From Imhoffiella purpurea (GTDB taxonomy: Bacteria > Pseudomonadota > Gammaproteobacteria > Chromatiales > Chromatiaceae), in the NCBI RefSeq assembly GCF_000585215.1, contig NZ_AONC01000025.1, forward strand, positions 62,001-126,000: DNA of 64,000 bases, read 5' to 3'. Below, in pieces: positions 17,301 through 26,388 of the stretch; positions within the stretch are counted from its first letter, which is position 1, and each line of letters begins with the position of its first letter. The notes beneath the pieces were generated by a model. That model had not been told where the DNA came from, searched no databases, and saw only the letters and a program-made list of their open reading frames with translations. The position numbers and the translations under genes were made by a program.

Positions 17301-17686
17301 AAAACTCGGGGGTAGGCGGATCGAATTCCGTTCCAGCATTCGCCGGGTTCGCGATCCTGAAGTGCGATTCTCGAATTCCTGAAATATCAATGTCTTGCGT
17401 TCTTGGCTGCTGGCTTGGTATGCGAGTGCCGCAAGAATAAGTGCAATCCATCGATCTTTTCTTGGGTAGTGTCCAATGGACTTGGCCTGCCCTTCTTCGT
17501 CGCCTTGGGGTTTTTCCGCAATACCTGGATTGGAATCCGCCCGAATGATTTGGCGATGCTCGAGTGAGTTTCCGGCGCGTTCCATTCTTGTGCTCGTGTA
17601 GACGATCTGGGTCTTTTTGTTGTGGCCCCATTGATATTTTCTTGAATGATTCAAGCCCGTTCGTCGTCGCATGGAGGCATGTCTTC
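17301..17686. other. AT-richer intergenic stretch, no gene seen
   Basis: This interval after queA is visibly poorer in G+C than the rest of the window. Open frames on the minus strand here have no family features and odd composition, so none is called. No transposase remnant or tRNA is visible. It ends at the promoter of the H-NS-like gene. Confidence 0.4.
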
Positions 17687-17714
17687 TTGACATTTAATGT
17701 CTATTGCATACATT
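17687..17714 (+). promoter_or_regulatory. Sigma-70 promoter of the H-NS-like gene
   Basis: A perfect -35 (TTGACA, 17687-17692) and a TACATT -10 (17709-17714) are separated by 16 bp in an AT-rich context, giving a leader of about 60 nt. One of the strongest-looking promoters in the window, as expected for an abundant nucleoid protein. Confidence 0.6.
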
Positions 17715-17780
17715 ATTGCCATGCACCCTGATTCGTGTGCTTTCATTCGATTCGATCATTGTTTTCTGGAGGTATTGCAC

Positions 17781-18179
17781 GTGGAGTACGCTTCTCTTAG
17801 CGTCGAGGAAATTCAGCGCCAACTCCAAGAGGCTGAAAACAAGAAGGTGGAACTGAAGCGCCTTCTGGAAGTGCGTCGTGAAGAAGGCAAGGATGATATC
17901 GTCCAGCAGATCAGGGATTTGATCGAGCAAAACGGATACGATTACGACGAAATCATTCCTCATGTCTCGCCCAAGCGTCGTCGTGGAGCCGGTGGGCGTA
18001 AACTGGTCGGGGATCGTCAGTACAAGCGTTATGTGGATCCGGATAACCCGGACAACGTCTATGTTCGCGGCGTTCTGCCTGGCTGGATGAAGCAAAAGAT
18101 GGCCGCCGAGGGATACGATCCCGCTTCTAAGGATGATCGCGAATCATTCAAGGCGAATTGTCTGCGAGAGGAAGGATAA
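17781..18179 (+). CDS. H-NS family nucleoid-associated protein
   Basis: The 132-residue product has an N-terminal coiled-coil oligomerisation region (heptad-like Leu/Glu/Arg, about 5-55), a basic linker (PKRRRGAGGRK) and a C-terminal YVDPDNPDNVYVRG/PGWM block typical of H-NS-like DNA-binding domains. Such proteins silence AT-rich, often horizontally acquired DNA. GTG at 17781 is chosen because GGAGGT lies seven bases upstream; the in-frame ATG at 17697 is within the promoter. The gene stands alone with AT-rich flanks that may allow self-repression. Confidence 0.85.
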   Translation: MEYASLSVEEIQRQLQEAENKKVELKRLLEVRREEGKDDIVQQIRDLIEQNGYDYDEIIPHVSPKRRRGAGGRKLVGDRQYKRYVDPDNPDNVYVRGVLPGWMKQKMAAEGYDPASKDDRESFKANCLREEG

Positions 18180-18590
18180 GGCTGCTCTGGCCTTCGCATC
18201 CCAATCCTCATCTGCGGGCGGGTGTGGGAGCGACATGGATTTGGAGCGGAGTTTCGTTTGTCAGGCATCGGATATCTGTTGCCGCATGCCGGACGGTTCC
18301 TCCGCTCGGAGGGTATTTTCCCTCGCTAGCTTTTGCATTGTTCTGCGCGTACACTGCCAATCACGCGTCTCGATGACGGTATCCGCCGATGAGCGGTATG
18401 TCCCCCCTCGAAAGGCATGCAGCCTTCTCAGACAGGCATTCGGTTCATGAACTGTCGGTGGTCGCTGGTTTGCGGCTGCTCGGAATTTCTTAGCTGCAGG
18501 GCTTCCCATTCGTCGCAGTATGTGGATGGGTATCCGGGCTATGAAGCACGTTAGGTCTCCTGTGGTTGGAGACGAAGACCGGCGAATCAG
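18180..18590. other. Intergenic stretch, no gene seen
   Basis: About 410 bp between the H-NS-like and RRM genes. Short open frames have no conserved features. Two small hairpins are visible (GAGGG/CCCTC near 18318 and GTCTCC/GGAGAC near 18555), neither followed by a T-run. A small RNA cannot be excluded. Confidence 0.4.
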
Positions 18591-18619
18591 TTGTGCATTG
18601 ATTTTTCGACCGTTCTAAT
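18591..18619 (+). promoter_or_regulatory. Candidate promoter of the RRM protein gene
   Basis: TTGTGC (18591-18596) and TCTAAT (18614-18619) are 17 bp apart; the -10 matches consensus at five of six positions, the -35 is weak. A transcript would start near 18626, about 27 nt before the coding region. Confidence 0.4.
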
Positions 18620-18652
18620 CACTCTCTTCAATGCGCGTTCCCTGGAATTCGA

Positions 18653-18928
18653 ATGATGAACATCTATGTCGGCAACCTGGCCTACGGCGTGACCCAAGAA
18701 GAGCTGCGCGACGCCTTCTCGGCATATGGCGAGATCGCGAGCGTGAATTTGATCACCGACAAATTCACCGGTAACTCGAAGGGTTTCGGCTTCGTCGAGA
18801 TGCCGAACAACGCCGAGGCGGATGCCGCGATCAAGGGGTTGAACGAAACCCCTCTCAAGGGCCGCAACCTCAAGGTCAATGAGGCCAAGCCGCGCAGTCC
18901 GCGTCCTTCTCGCGGCCCGCGCTGGTAA
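18653..18928 (+). CDS. RRM-domain RNA-binding protein
   Basis: The 91-residue protein is a single RNA recognition motif with RNP2 (IYVGNL) at the N-terminus and RNP1 (KGFGFVEM) in the middle, followed by a short basic Arg/Pro tail (PRSPRPSRGPRW). Small bacterial RRM proteins of this kind bind single-stranded RNA and are often cold-induced in cyanobacteria; the role in proteobacteria is poorly known. Adjacent ATGs at 18653 and 18656 are both possible starts. It stands alone with its own promoter. Confidence 0.93.
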   Translation: MMNIYVGNLAYGVTQEELRDAFSAYGEIASVNLITDKFTGNSKGFGFVEMPNNAEADAAIKGLNETPLKGRNLKVNEAKPRSPRPSRGPRW

Positions 18929-18940
18929 GATTCGTCCTCG

Positions 18941-18961
18941 CCCCGGGATGTCCGATCCCGG
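18941..18961 (+). terminator. GC-rich hairpin after the RRM gene
   Basis: CCCGGGAT and ATCCCGGG form a perfect 8-bp stem with a 5-nt loop, 12 nt after the stop codon. No T-run follows, so this is a possible terminator or 3'-protecting stem rather than a classical intrinsic terminator. Confidence 0.4.
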
Positions 18962-19048
18962 GAGCGATGGGTTGGCGATCCTCGAATCGCCCTCGCTCGC
19001 CCGAGCCTGGTAGGCTATCGGCTGGTTGACTGCTTCCGATATCCGTCC

Positions 19049-20896
19049 ATGCCCGATACTCCAATCGCTACCGACCCAGGTTCCTGCGCGCTCCTCTATC
19101 GCGTTCGGCCCGAATCCCCACATGCCCATCTGTTTCGCGTCGAGATCCTGGTCCAGGATCCGCCGTCGGGCGTTCTGAGGCTCTCCATGCCCGCCTGGAT
19201 TCCAGGCAGCTACATGGTTCGCGATTTCGCCCGCAATCTGTCCAGGGTGGATGCCTGCGATGATGCGGGGGCGCCGCTCTCCATCGCCAAAAGCGACAAA
19301 CAAACCTGGATCTGTGAGCCGAGAGGTCGGCCGATCAGGCTGTCCTATCAGGTGTTCGCCTGGGATCTGTCGGTTCGCGGTGCCCATCTGGATGCCCGGC
19401 ATGCCTATTTCAACGGTTCTGCGCTCCTCTTGAGGGTTCATGGCCTGGACGACCGGCCGTGTCGGATGGAACTCTTTCCTCCAGAGGCTGCGGCCGGGGA
19501 GGGCTGGAGTCTTGCGACCAGCATGCGGGCCCTGCAAGTCGATCCGGCCGGCTTCGGGTTGTACGAGGCGCAGGACTATGAGGACCTGATCGATCATCCG
19601 GTCGAGATGGGGGCGTTCGTATCCTGCGCCTTCGAAGTGGACTCCGTTCCTCATCGTCTGGCGATCAGTGGCCGTCACTGGGCGAGCGAGTCGCGTCTGG
19701 TCGAGGACCTGAGCCGGATCTGTGCGCAGCACGCGGCGCTGTTCGGCGGACTGCCGGTCGATCGCTATCTGTTCCTGGTGACCGCGGTCGGTGATGGCTA
19801 TGGCGGGCTCGAGCACCGCTATTCGACGAGTCTGATGTGCGCGCGGGACGATCTGAGCGGCTCACTGGACGCGGGGGTGACCGAGGGCTATGGACGCTTC
19901 CTGGGGCTCTGCAGCCACGAATATTTCCACCTCTGGAACGTCAAGCGCATTCGTCCCGCCGCACTGGTGGAGGGCGGGCTCGATCGCGAGGTGCACACGC
20001 GTCTGCTCTGGGCATTCGAAGGCATCACCTCCTACTATGACGAGCTGGCCCTGGTGCGCAGCGGCTGCATCGATCGTCGGACCTATCTCGGTATGCTGGC
20101 CCAGACCATCACGCGTGTCATGCGCACCCCCGGTCGACGGGTGCAGACCCTGGCCGAGTCGAGCTTCGATGCCTGGACCAAATTCTACAAACAGGACGAG
20201 AACGCGCCCAATGCCATCGTCAGCTATTACGCCAAGGGCGCGCTCGTCGCATTGGCGCTGGATCTGACCCTGCGTCATCGCACTCTGGGGGCCGTCTCGC
20301 TGGACGATGTCATGCGCGCCCTCTGGCGCGAGCATGGCGAGGCGGGGATCGGCGTGGCCGAGCATGGGGTGGAGGCGATCGCCGAGAGGATCTCCGGCCT
20401 GGATCTGAGCGATTTCTTCGCCTCGGCCCTGGATTCCACCCGGGAGCTGGACCTGGCGCCTCTGCTCGCGACGGTCGGGATCGAGATGCGCTTGCGTCCC
20501 GCTCGTGGTGCCAAGGATCTGGGTGGCCCGGTCGATGCCTTCGATGCTGTCGAGCCATCCGAGACGCTTTCGATCCGTCTCCGTCCCGGGGCTCCGGAGG
20601 CCGTCGTGCAGAACGTCCTGGCCGGAGGGGCCGGCGAAGAGGCGGGTCTGGCTCCGGGCGATACCCTGATCGCGGTCGCCGGTCTGCGCGCCAACGCCGA
20701 GAATCTGGATCGGCTGCTGAGGCGCGCGGCGGCCGATGGGGTCGTCGAGATCCATGTCTTCAGGGGCGACGAGCTAGTCGTCCTGCAGGCCGTACCTCGG
20801 CCGGCCGAGCCGGATACCTGCGAGCTCCTGTGGCTGGATCGGCCGTCCGAGTCGGTCGAACGTGCGCGGCAGGCCTGGCTGGCCAGTCTGGCATGA
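19049..20896 (+). CDS. M61-family metallopeptidase with PDZ domain
   Basis: The 615-residue protein resembles glycyl-type aminopeptidases of family M61: an N-terminal beta domain (PAWIPGSYMVRDFARN), the zinc motif HEYFH (290-294) within SHEYFHLWNVKRIRP, the downstream Glu324 in FEGITSYYDE as likely third ligand, and a C-terminal PDZ domain (about 515-595, EEAGLAPGDTLIAV). No signal peptide is seen, so it is probably cytoplasmic. Its stop codon overlaps the birA start (ATGA). The physiological substrate is unknown. Confidence 0.92.
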   Translation: MPDTPIATDPGSCALLYRVRPESPHAHLFRVEILVQDPPSGVLRLSMPAWIPGSYMVRDFARNLSRVDACDDAGAPLSIAKSDKQTWICEPRGRPIRLSYQVFAWDLSVRGAHLDARHAYFNGSALLLRVHGLDDRPCRMELFPPEAAAGEGWSLATSMRALQVDPAGFGLYEAQDYEDLIDHPVEMGAFVSCAFEVDSVPHRLAISGRHWASESRLVEDLSRICAQHAALFGGLPVDRYLFLVTAVGDGYGGLEHRYSTSLMCARDDLSGSLDAGVTEGYGRFLGLCSHEYFHLWNVKRIRPAALVEGGLDREVHTRLLWAFEGITSYYDELALVRSGCIDRRTYLGMLAQTITRVMRTPGRRVQTLAESSFDAWTKFYKQDENAPNAIVSYYAKGALVALALDLTLRHRTLGAVSLDDVMRALWREHGEAGIGVAEHGVEAIAERISGLDLSDFFASALDSTRELDLAPLLATVGIEMRLRPARGAKDLGGPVDAFDAVEPSETLSIRLRPGAPEAVVQNVLAGGAGEEAGLAPGDTLIAVAGLRANAENLDRLLRRAAADGVVEIHVFRGDELVVLQAVPRPAEPDTCELLWLDRPSESVERARQAWLASLA

Positions 20897-21891
20897 GCGC
20901 GGCGGTGGAACCCCATCTGGCGCTCGTGCGGATGCTGGCCGATGGCCGCTTCCACTCGGGCGAGGCGATCGCCGAGCATCTGGGCGTGACCCGCGCGGCG
21001 GTGTGGAAGGCGCTGCGTCGCGCGGCCGATCGGTTCGGTCTGGAGGTCGAATCGGTTCGGGGACGTGGCTACCGGCTTCCGGTCCCTTTGGAGCTGCTCG
21101 ACCGCGAGGCCATTCTGGGCGCGATGTCCGATGCCGGGCGCAATGCCGTGTCGCGTGTCGAGATCCACGATCGGATCGATTCCACCAATGCCTATCTGAT
21201 GCGCGAGGCCGCGCTCGGGATGCCGTCCGGCGTGGCCTGTCTGGCCGAGCGACAGACCGCGGGGCGTGGCCGTCGCGGACGTGTCTGGGTGTCTCCCTTC
21301 GGCGTCAATCTCTATCTGTCGCTGCTGTGGCGTTTCCCATTGGCCCCAGCCGCCTTGGGCGGAATCAGTCTCGCCGTCGGGGCGGTGCTCGCCGACCTGC
21401 TGCATGCCGAGGGGGTTGCGGACCTGACGTTGAAATGGCCGAACGATCTGCTGTGGCGCCGGCGCAAGCTCGCTGGCCTGTTGCTCGAGGTGTCCGGAGA
21501 ATCGCAGGGGCCGAGCCATCTGGTGGTGGGGCTCGGCATCAATCTGCGGATGCAGACCGGCCAGGGGGACGAGATCGAGCAGCCCTGGGCCTCGCTCGAA
21601 GAGGCGCTGCAGGGTCGGCCGTGTCCGCGCAACCGGCTGGCCGGCAAGGTGTTGGACGTCTTGGCCGGGGCCCTGGATCTCTATGGCCGCGAAGGGCTCG
21701 AGCCCTTCGCGGAGCTCTGGCGTCGGTTCGATGGACTCCATGGCGAGCCGGTTCGGCTGATGCTTGGCGAGCGCGTCGTCTGCGGCACGCACGCCGGGAT
21801 CGCGGACGACGGCTCCTTGATCCTGGAGACGGGCGGGGGCAGGATGCGGTTCCAGGCCGGCGAAGTGAGCCTGAGGGCGATGGGGTCTTGA
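20893..21891 (+). CDS. birA: Biotin--[acetyl-CoA-carboxylase] ligase / biotin repressor BirA
   Basis: The 332-residue bifunctional form has an N-terminal winged helix (GEAIAEHLGVTRAAVWKALRR), the biotinyl-5'-AMP loop GRGRRGR (124-130), KWPNDLL and a C-terminal SH3-like domain. It biotinylates the carboxylase carrier protein and, with the HTH domain present, can repress biotin genes. It overlaps the M61 gene by 4 nt and is overlapped by coaX, so the three are translationally coupled. Confidence 0.96.
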   Translation: MSAAVEPHLALVRMLADGRFHSGEAIAEHLGVTRAAVWKALRRAADRFGLEVESVRGRGYRLPVPLELLDREAILGAMSDAGRNAVSRVEIHDRIDSTNAYLMREAALGMPSGVACLAERQTAGRGRRGRVWVSPFGVNLYLSLLWRFPLAPAALGGISLAVGAVLADLLHAEGVADLTLKWPNDLLWRRRKLAGLLLEVSGESQGPSHLVVGLGINLRMQTGQGDEIEQPWASLEEALQGRPCPRNRLAGKVLDVLAGALDLYGREGLEPFAELWRRFDGLHGEPVRLMLGERVVCGTHAGIADDGSLILETGGGRMRFQAGEVSLRAMGS

Positions 21892-22631
21892 TGATGCTGC
21901 TGCTGGATATCGGAAATACCAACCTGCGCTGGGCGCTCGCTCGCTCCGAGGACGCGTTCGAGGTCGAGGTGGCGCGTCATTCCGGCGCCGTGCCGCTCGA
22001 TGTCCTGGCTCGCTGGGAGGTCTTGGATCCGCCTTCGCGGCTGATCGTCGGCAACGTGGGCGGTGCGGCGGTCGGCGAGTCGGTGCGGCGGGTCGCTCAC
22101 GCCTATTGGGGACTCGAGCCCGAGTTCGTGTCGGTTCGGGCTGCATGGCGCGATCTCCGGATCGCCTATGCCGATCCCAGTCGGCTCGGGGTCGATCGTT
22201 GGCTGGCCCTGATCGAGGCGCATGCCTCTGTGGATGGGGCCGTGCTCATCGTCGATGCAGGAACCGCCGTCACCTACGATCTCATCCTCGGCGACGGGCG
22301 TCATCTTGGCGGTTCGATCCTGCCCGGTATCGAGATGATGCGAAGCAGTCTGTTGGCCGGCACTCAGATTCCTCGGATCGAATCCGAGCCGAGCGGCCGT
22401 TCCTGGGCGACGGATACCGGGAGCGCGATAGCGGCCGGCAGCGTTCAGGCCGTTGCGGCGCTGGCGGACCGGCTGTTCGAGCATCTCGCGCATGAGGCCG
22501 GAGCCGAGCCCAGCATGCTGCTCTCGGGCGGAGATGCCGACCGAATAGCGTCGGCGATTCAGGCGCCTTGCGAAATGGTGCCCGATCTGGTGTTGCGGGG
22601 GTTGGCGCGAGTCGTCCGGGAGTTGTCCTGA
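21891..22631 (+). CDS. coaX: Type III pantothenate kinase CoaX
   Basis: CoaX phosphorylates pantothenate in the first step of CoA synthesis. The 246-residue product has the ASKHA-fold motifs DIGNTNLRWAL at the N-terminus, the central GVDRWLAL segment and DAGTAVTYD. birA-coaX is a common gammaproteobacterial pair; the start at 21891 shares one base with the birA stop, and an ATG directly behind it is an alternative. Product length is normal for the type. Confidence 0.95.
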   Translation: MMLLLDIGNTNLRWALARSEDAFEVEVARHSGAVPLDVLARWEVLDPPSRLIVGNVGGAAVGESVRRVAHAYWGLEPEFVSVRAAWRDLRIAYADPSRLGVDRWLALIEAHASVDGAVLIVDAGTAVTYDLILGDGRHLGGSILPGIEMMRSSLLAGTQIPRIESEPSGRSWATDTGSAIAAGSVQAVAALADRLFEHLAHEAGAEPSMLLSGGDADRIASAIQAPCEMVPDLVLRGLARVVRELS

Positions 22632-22853
22632 ACTACGGCATCGGCGGCGATCCCGCCGGGCGGCGACGTCAAGGCCGGAACCAAGGGCCCGATCGATCGA
22701 TGCCGTGCCCCGACCCTGTCGCGATATTTCCAGTCGATCTTCGTTGGATCCACCCCAAATCCCAGCCGGCACCGACGCATTCGCAACTCGATCACGCGAG
22801 TTGAGTGCTCCTGGCCGTCCCGCAGCCCTCTGGTTATGCCGGATCGCAGGATC

Positions 22854-22896
22854 TTGACGATAGCAGCTTAGGCAGTTATTGTTTGGGCAGCAATAA
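22854..22896 (+). promoter_or_regulatory. marR promoter with overlapping operator candidates
   Basis: TTGACG (22854-22859) and TATTGT (22877-22882) are 17 bp apart. An inverted repeat TTATTG-N9-CAATAA (22876-22896) covers the -10, and a TAGGCAG element (22869-22875) lies in the spacer. The same TAGGCAG recurs inside a palindrome before emrA. MarR proteins commonly repress their own promoters through such sites, so autoregulation is likely. Confidence 0.5.
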
Positions 22897-22912
22897 AGAG
22901 ATCGATTGTGCC

Positions 22913-23389
22913 ATGATGCGTGAGACGCGCCTTCAGCCATCTGTCGATGCAGGTCAGGGCCCCTTCTCGAGCGAGAGTGTGGGACGGTATCTGAACGAGG
23001 CATCCGTGAGACTGATGGAGGCGCTTGATCGGCAAGCCAGGGGCGTCGGCGTCAGCGCCGCGCAGTGGCGCGTGTTGATACGGATTGCCTTGGATATCGA
23101 CACGACGGCGGCCGATCTCTGCCAGAACTTGCGCTACGACACGGGCTCCATGACGCGGATGCTGGATCGTCTGGAAAATCTGGGACTGATCCGACGGGAG
23201 CGCAGCACCGAGGATCGTCGGGTCGTCCGACTCAGTCTGACCGAGGAAGGAGAGGCGATCTGTCCGCGCCTGCAGCAGATCGGTATCCGGGTTCTCGATC
23301 ATTTCCTCGGGGGTTTCACGCAAGAAGAGGTCGTTCTCCTCAGGGATCTGTTGAAACGCATCGCTTCGGCCCCGCCGCTCACGAACTGA
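22913..23389 (+). CDS. MarR-family transcriptional regulator
   Basis: The 158-residue protein has the MarR winged-helix core: VSAAQWRVLIRI, a recognition region around LRYDTGSMTRMLDRLENLGLIRRE, and the wing RSTEDRRVVRLSLTEEG. It probably represses the emrAB-type efflux genes that follow about 100 bp downstream and responds to a small lipophilic or phenolic compound. Adjacent ATGs at 22913 and 22916 are possible starts; a longer in-frame form would begin inside the promoter. Confidence 0.93.
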   Translation: MMRETRLQPSVDAGQGPFSSESVGRYLNEASVRLMEALDRQARGVGVSAAQWRVLIRIALDIDTTAADLCQNLRYDTGSMTRMLDRLENLGLIRRERSTEDRRVVRLSLTEEGEAICPRLQQIGIRVLDHFLGGFTQEEVVLLRDLLKRIASAPPLTN

Positions 23390-23454
23390 AACCACAAGAT
23401 ACCGTCCAGGTGCGGAGTTCAAGGGGATGGGTAGGAAGGGTTTTGTCTAAATAG

Positions 23455-23466
23455 CTGCCTAGGCAG
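23455..23466 (+). promoter_or_regulatory. Palindromic operator candidate before emrA
   Basis: CTGCCTAGGCAG is a perfect 12-bp palindrome 20 bp before the emrA start. Its right half matches the TAGGCAG element in the marR promoter, which makes it a likely second MarR site. Confidence 0.45.
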
Positions 23467-23485
23467 TCGCAGCTTTAGCAGTTAG

Positions 23486-24838
23486 ATGGCTGTGCAGGGT
23501 ATGGAGTCCCTGCCATTTTCCAAGATTCAATCGAGATCTCCCATGGCTTCGGATCTGTCAGAGTCGTCCGCCCATCCGCGCGCTGAGTCCGCCCCGACGG
23601 CTTGCGCCGCTTCTTTCCCTCCGAATCGACCCAGACACCGCCGTATCTTCGGCATGCTTCTGGCCGGATTGATCTTCATGGGACTAGGCGGGGCCTATGG
23701 CCTTTACTGGTGGATGGAGGGCCGTTTCCTCGTCGGGACCGAGGATGCCTATGTGGCCGGCAACCGGATCCAGGTCACCGCTCAGGTCGCGGGCACGATC
23801 ATCGCCGTGCATGCCGAGGATACGGATCGCGTCCAGGCCGGGGACACCCTGGTCGTGCTCGACGATACCGATGCGCGCGTGGCGCTCGACCAGGCCAAGG
23901 CCGCCTTGGCTGAACGGGTGCGAGAGGTCCGGGAGCTCTTCGTGCAGTCCCGCGTGCAGGAAGCCAGGGTCAAGGTCCGTGAGGCCGAGCTGAAGCGCGC
24001 CGAGGACGATCTGGTCAGCCGGAACCACCTCGCCAGGACCGGCGCCACCTCGCAGGAGACGCGCCGGCACGCCGAAAATGACGTGGCACAGGCCCGGGAG
24101 AGTCTGGCGGCGGCCCGCGAGGATCTGGCGGCGGCCCAGGTCCTGATCGACAAGACCTCGGCGAGCGAACATCCGCGCGTGCATCTGGCCGCCGCCCAGT
24201 TGCGCGCGGCCTATCTCGACTGGCGACGCACGCGGGTTCCGGCGCCGGCCTCGGGACAGGTGGCCCAACGCTCGGCGCAGGTCGGCCAGCGCACGGAGCC
24301 TGGGGCTCCGCTGATGTCGATCGTGCCGCTCGAGGATCTGTGGGTGGACGCCAACTTCAAGGAGGCCCAGCTGTCCGATGCACGGATCGGCCAGCCGGCG
24401 GAGATGACGGCGGACCTCTACGGCGGCGACATTCACTACCACGGCCGCGTCGTGGGGTTGTCGGCGGGGACCGGGTCGGCATTCGCGCTTCTGCCGGCCC
24501 AGAACGCCACGGGCAACTGGATCAAGGTGGTTCAGCGCGTTCCCGTTCGGATCGCCCTCGATCCCCAGGAACTGGCGGCGCATCCGCTGCGAATCGGCCT
24601 TTCGATGCGTGTCACGCTGGACGTTCACGACCGGGAGGGCTCGCAACTCTCAGCCGTGAGGCGGAATGCGCCTGTTGCCGAAACCTCGGTCTACGAGGCC
24701 TTGGATCGGGACGCGCAGGCTCTGATCGACGAGGTCGTCGCCGCCAATCTCGGGGACTCGGATATCTCCCAGGCCGCTGCAGGCGGAACCGCGGAGACGG
24801 CCTCCAGTCCGATCGACGCCCCGACGGCGGCGCGTTGA
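23486..24838 (+). CDS. emrA: EmrA-type periplasmic adaptor (HlyD family)
   Basis: The 450-residue protein has a cytoplasmic N-terminus, one membrane segment (about 53-77), the biotinyl-lipoyl halves (TEDAYVAGNRIQVTAQVAGTI and VPAPASGQVAQRSAQVGQRT) around a long coiled-coil hairpin (about 130-230), then beta-barrel domains. This is the EmrA/FarA layout linking an MFS pump to an outer-membrane channel. The exact start is uncertain: 23486, 23501 or 23543, none with a strong ribosome binding site. The C-terminal 70 residues after the barrel are variable. emrB follows 17 nt on; no outer-membrane partner gene is present. Confidence 0.92.
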   Translation: MAVQGMESLPFSKIQSRSPMASDLSESSAHPRAESAPTACAASFPPNRPRHRRIFGMLLAGLIFMGLGGAYGLYWWMEGRFLVGTEDAYVAGNRIQVTAQVAGTIIAVHAEDTDRVQAGDTLVVLDDTDARVALDQAKAALAERVREVRELFVQSRVQEARVKVREAELKRAEDDLVSRNHLARTGATSQETRRHAENDVAQARESLAAAREDLAAAQVLIDKTSASEHPRVHLAAAQLRAAYLDWRRTRVPAPASGQVAQRSAQVGQRTEPGAPLMSIVPLEDLWVDANFKEAQLSDARIGQPAEMTADLYGGDIHYHGRVVGLSAGTGSAFALLPAQNATGNWIKVVQRVPVRIALDPQELAAHPLRIGLSMRVTLDVHDREGSQLSAVRRNAPVAETSVYEALDRDAQALIDEVVAANLGDSDISQAAAGGTAETASSPIDAPTAAR

Positions 24839-24855
24839 AGGATGGGAGTCGAGGG

Positions 24856-26388
24856 ATGAGCCAAGCCCCTCTCGCGCCGCCTCTCCCCCCGCTGACGGGT
24901 GCCCCCCTGGTGCTGGCCACCATCGGCCTGTCCCTGGCCACCTTCATGAACGTGCTGGACACGACCATCGCCAACGTCTCATTGACGCCCATCGCAGGCG
25001 ATCTGGGCGTGAGCCCCAGCCAAGGTACCTGGGTCATCACATCCTTCGCCGTGTCCAACGCCATCACCATTCCTTTGACCGGCTGGCTGGCCCAGCGGCT
25101 GGGGGCGCGGCGGCTGTTCCTGATCTCGACATCCCTGTTCACCCTGGCCTCCCTGCTGTGCGGCCTGTCGCAGAGCCTGGGCATGCTGCTGATCTTCCGC
25201 GTTCTGCAGGGACTGGTATCGGGTCCCATGGTCCCCTTGTGCCAGACCCTGTTGCTACAGTCTTTTCCCCGGGAGAAGGCGGGCATGGCCCTGGCCTTCT
25301 GGGCCATGACGGCGACCGTCGCCCCGGTCATGGGACCGATCCTGGGCGGCTGGCTGACCGACAACTGGTCCTGGCCATGGATCTTCTACATCAATATTCC
25401 AGTCGGTCTGGCGTCCGTCTGGCTGACCGCCTTCGCCCTGCGCGGCAGGGAGACCCCAACGACCAAGCGTTCGATCGACTATGTCGGCCTGATCCTGCTG
25501 GTGGTGTGGGTCGCGGCGACCCAGATCATGCTCGATCGGGGCAAGGAGCTGGAGTGGTTCAATTCGCTCGAGATCGTCCTGCTGGCCGTGGTGGCGGTCA
25601 TGGGTCTCACCTTCTTTCTCATCTGGGAGTTCACCGAACGGCATCCCGTCGTCGATCTCTCCCTGTTCAAGGAACGCAACTTCGCCGCCGGCACGCTGGC
25701 GCTCTGCCTGTCATACGCGACCTTCTTCGGCACCCTGGTCCTCATCCCCATGTGGCTGCAGCGTTTCATGGGCTATACGGCGACCTGGGCCGGCCTGGTG
25801 ACCGCGCCGATTGGAATTCTGGCACTCGTTCTGTCGCCGATCATCGGGCGCCTGATGGGCAGGGTCGATCCCCGGCTCTTCGTCACCCTTTCCTTCGGCG
25901 TGTTCTTCCTGTGCAACGCCTGGCGAGCGACCTTCTCGCCCGAGGTCGACGCCGGCACCATCGCCGCCACGCATCTGGTTCAAGGGATCGCCATGGCCAC
26001 CTTCTTCCTGCCTCTGACCGCGATCATCCTCTCCGGGCTGGAACCTCACCGCATTCCAGCGGCATCCGGTCTGTTCAACTTCCTGCGGCTGATGGCCGGC
26101 GCCTTCGCGGCCTCCATCTGGACCACGCAGTGGGAAAACACGGCCGCGCGGCATCATGCCTACCTCACCGAGTCCGTCACGGCAGCCTCGGCCGAGACCG
26201 CACGGGTGCTAGACACCTACCAGTCCATGGGGATGACGCAGCAGCAGGCCTATGCCCGGATCGCTCGGACGATCGACACACAGTCCTATTTCCTCTCGAT
26301 CCTCGATATGTTCGCGCTGGCCGCCGCGCTCTTTCTCGGGCTGATCGCCCTGATCTGGCTGGCCCGACCGGCTCGACAGGGGGCGTAA
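24856..26388 (+). CDS. emrB: EmrB/QacA-type 14-helix MFS drug exporter
   Basis: The 510-residue inner-membrane protein has 14 predicted membrane segments of the DHA2 family, with the motif C-like LDTTIANVSLTPIAGDL in helix 1, WVITSFAVSNAITIPLTGWLAQRLGARR (motif A region) and GPILGGWLTDNWSWPWIFYINIP (helix 5 region). It should use proton motive force to expel hydrophobic compounds via EmrA. ATG at 24856 is preceded by GGGAG. It is the last gene of the marR-emrA-emrB group. Confidence 0.94.
   Translation: MSQAPLAPPLPPLTGAPLVLATIGLSLATFMNVLDTTIANVSLTPIAGDLGVSPSQGTWVITSFAVSNAITIPLTGWLAQRLGARRLFLISTSLFTLASLLCGLSQSLGMLLIFRVLQGLVSGPMVPLCQTLLLQSFPREKAGMALAFWAMTATVAPVMGPILGGWLTDNWSWPWIFYINIPVGLASVWLTAFALRGRETPTTKRSIDYVGLILLVVWVAATQIMLDRGKELEWFNSLEIVLLAVVAVMGLTFFLIWEFTERHPVVDLSLFKERNFAAGTLALCLSYATFFGTLVLIPMWLQRFMGYTATWAGLVTAPIGILALVLSPIIGRLMGRVDPRLFVTLSFGVFFLCNAWRATFSPEVDAGTIAATHLVQGIAMATFFLPLTAIILSGLEPHRIPAASGLFNFLRLMAGAFAASIWTTQWENTAARHHAYLTESVTAASAETARVLDTYQSMGMTQQQAYARIARTIDTQSYFLSILDMFALAAALFLGLIALIWLARPARQGA

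Noticed and set aside
17263-17631. A 122-codon minus-strand frame after queA
   Set aside because: No conserved features, overlaps the queA 3' end and has no ribosome binding site; treated as non-coding.
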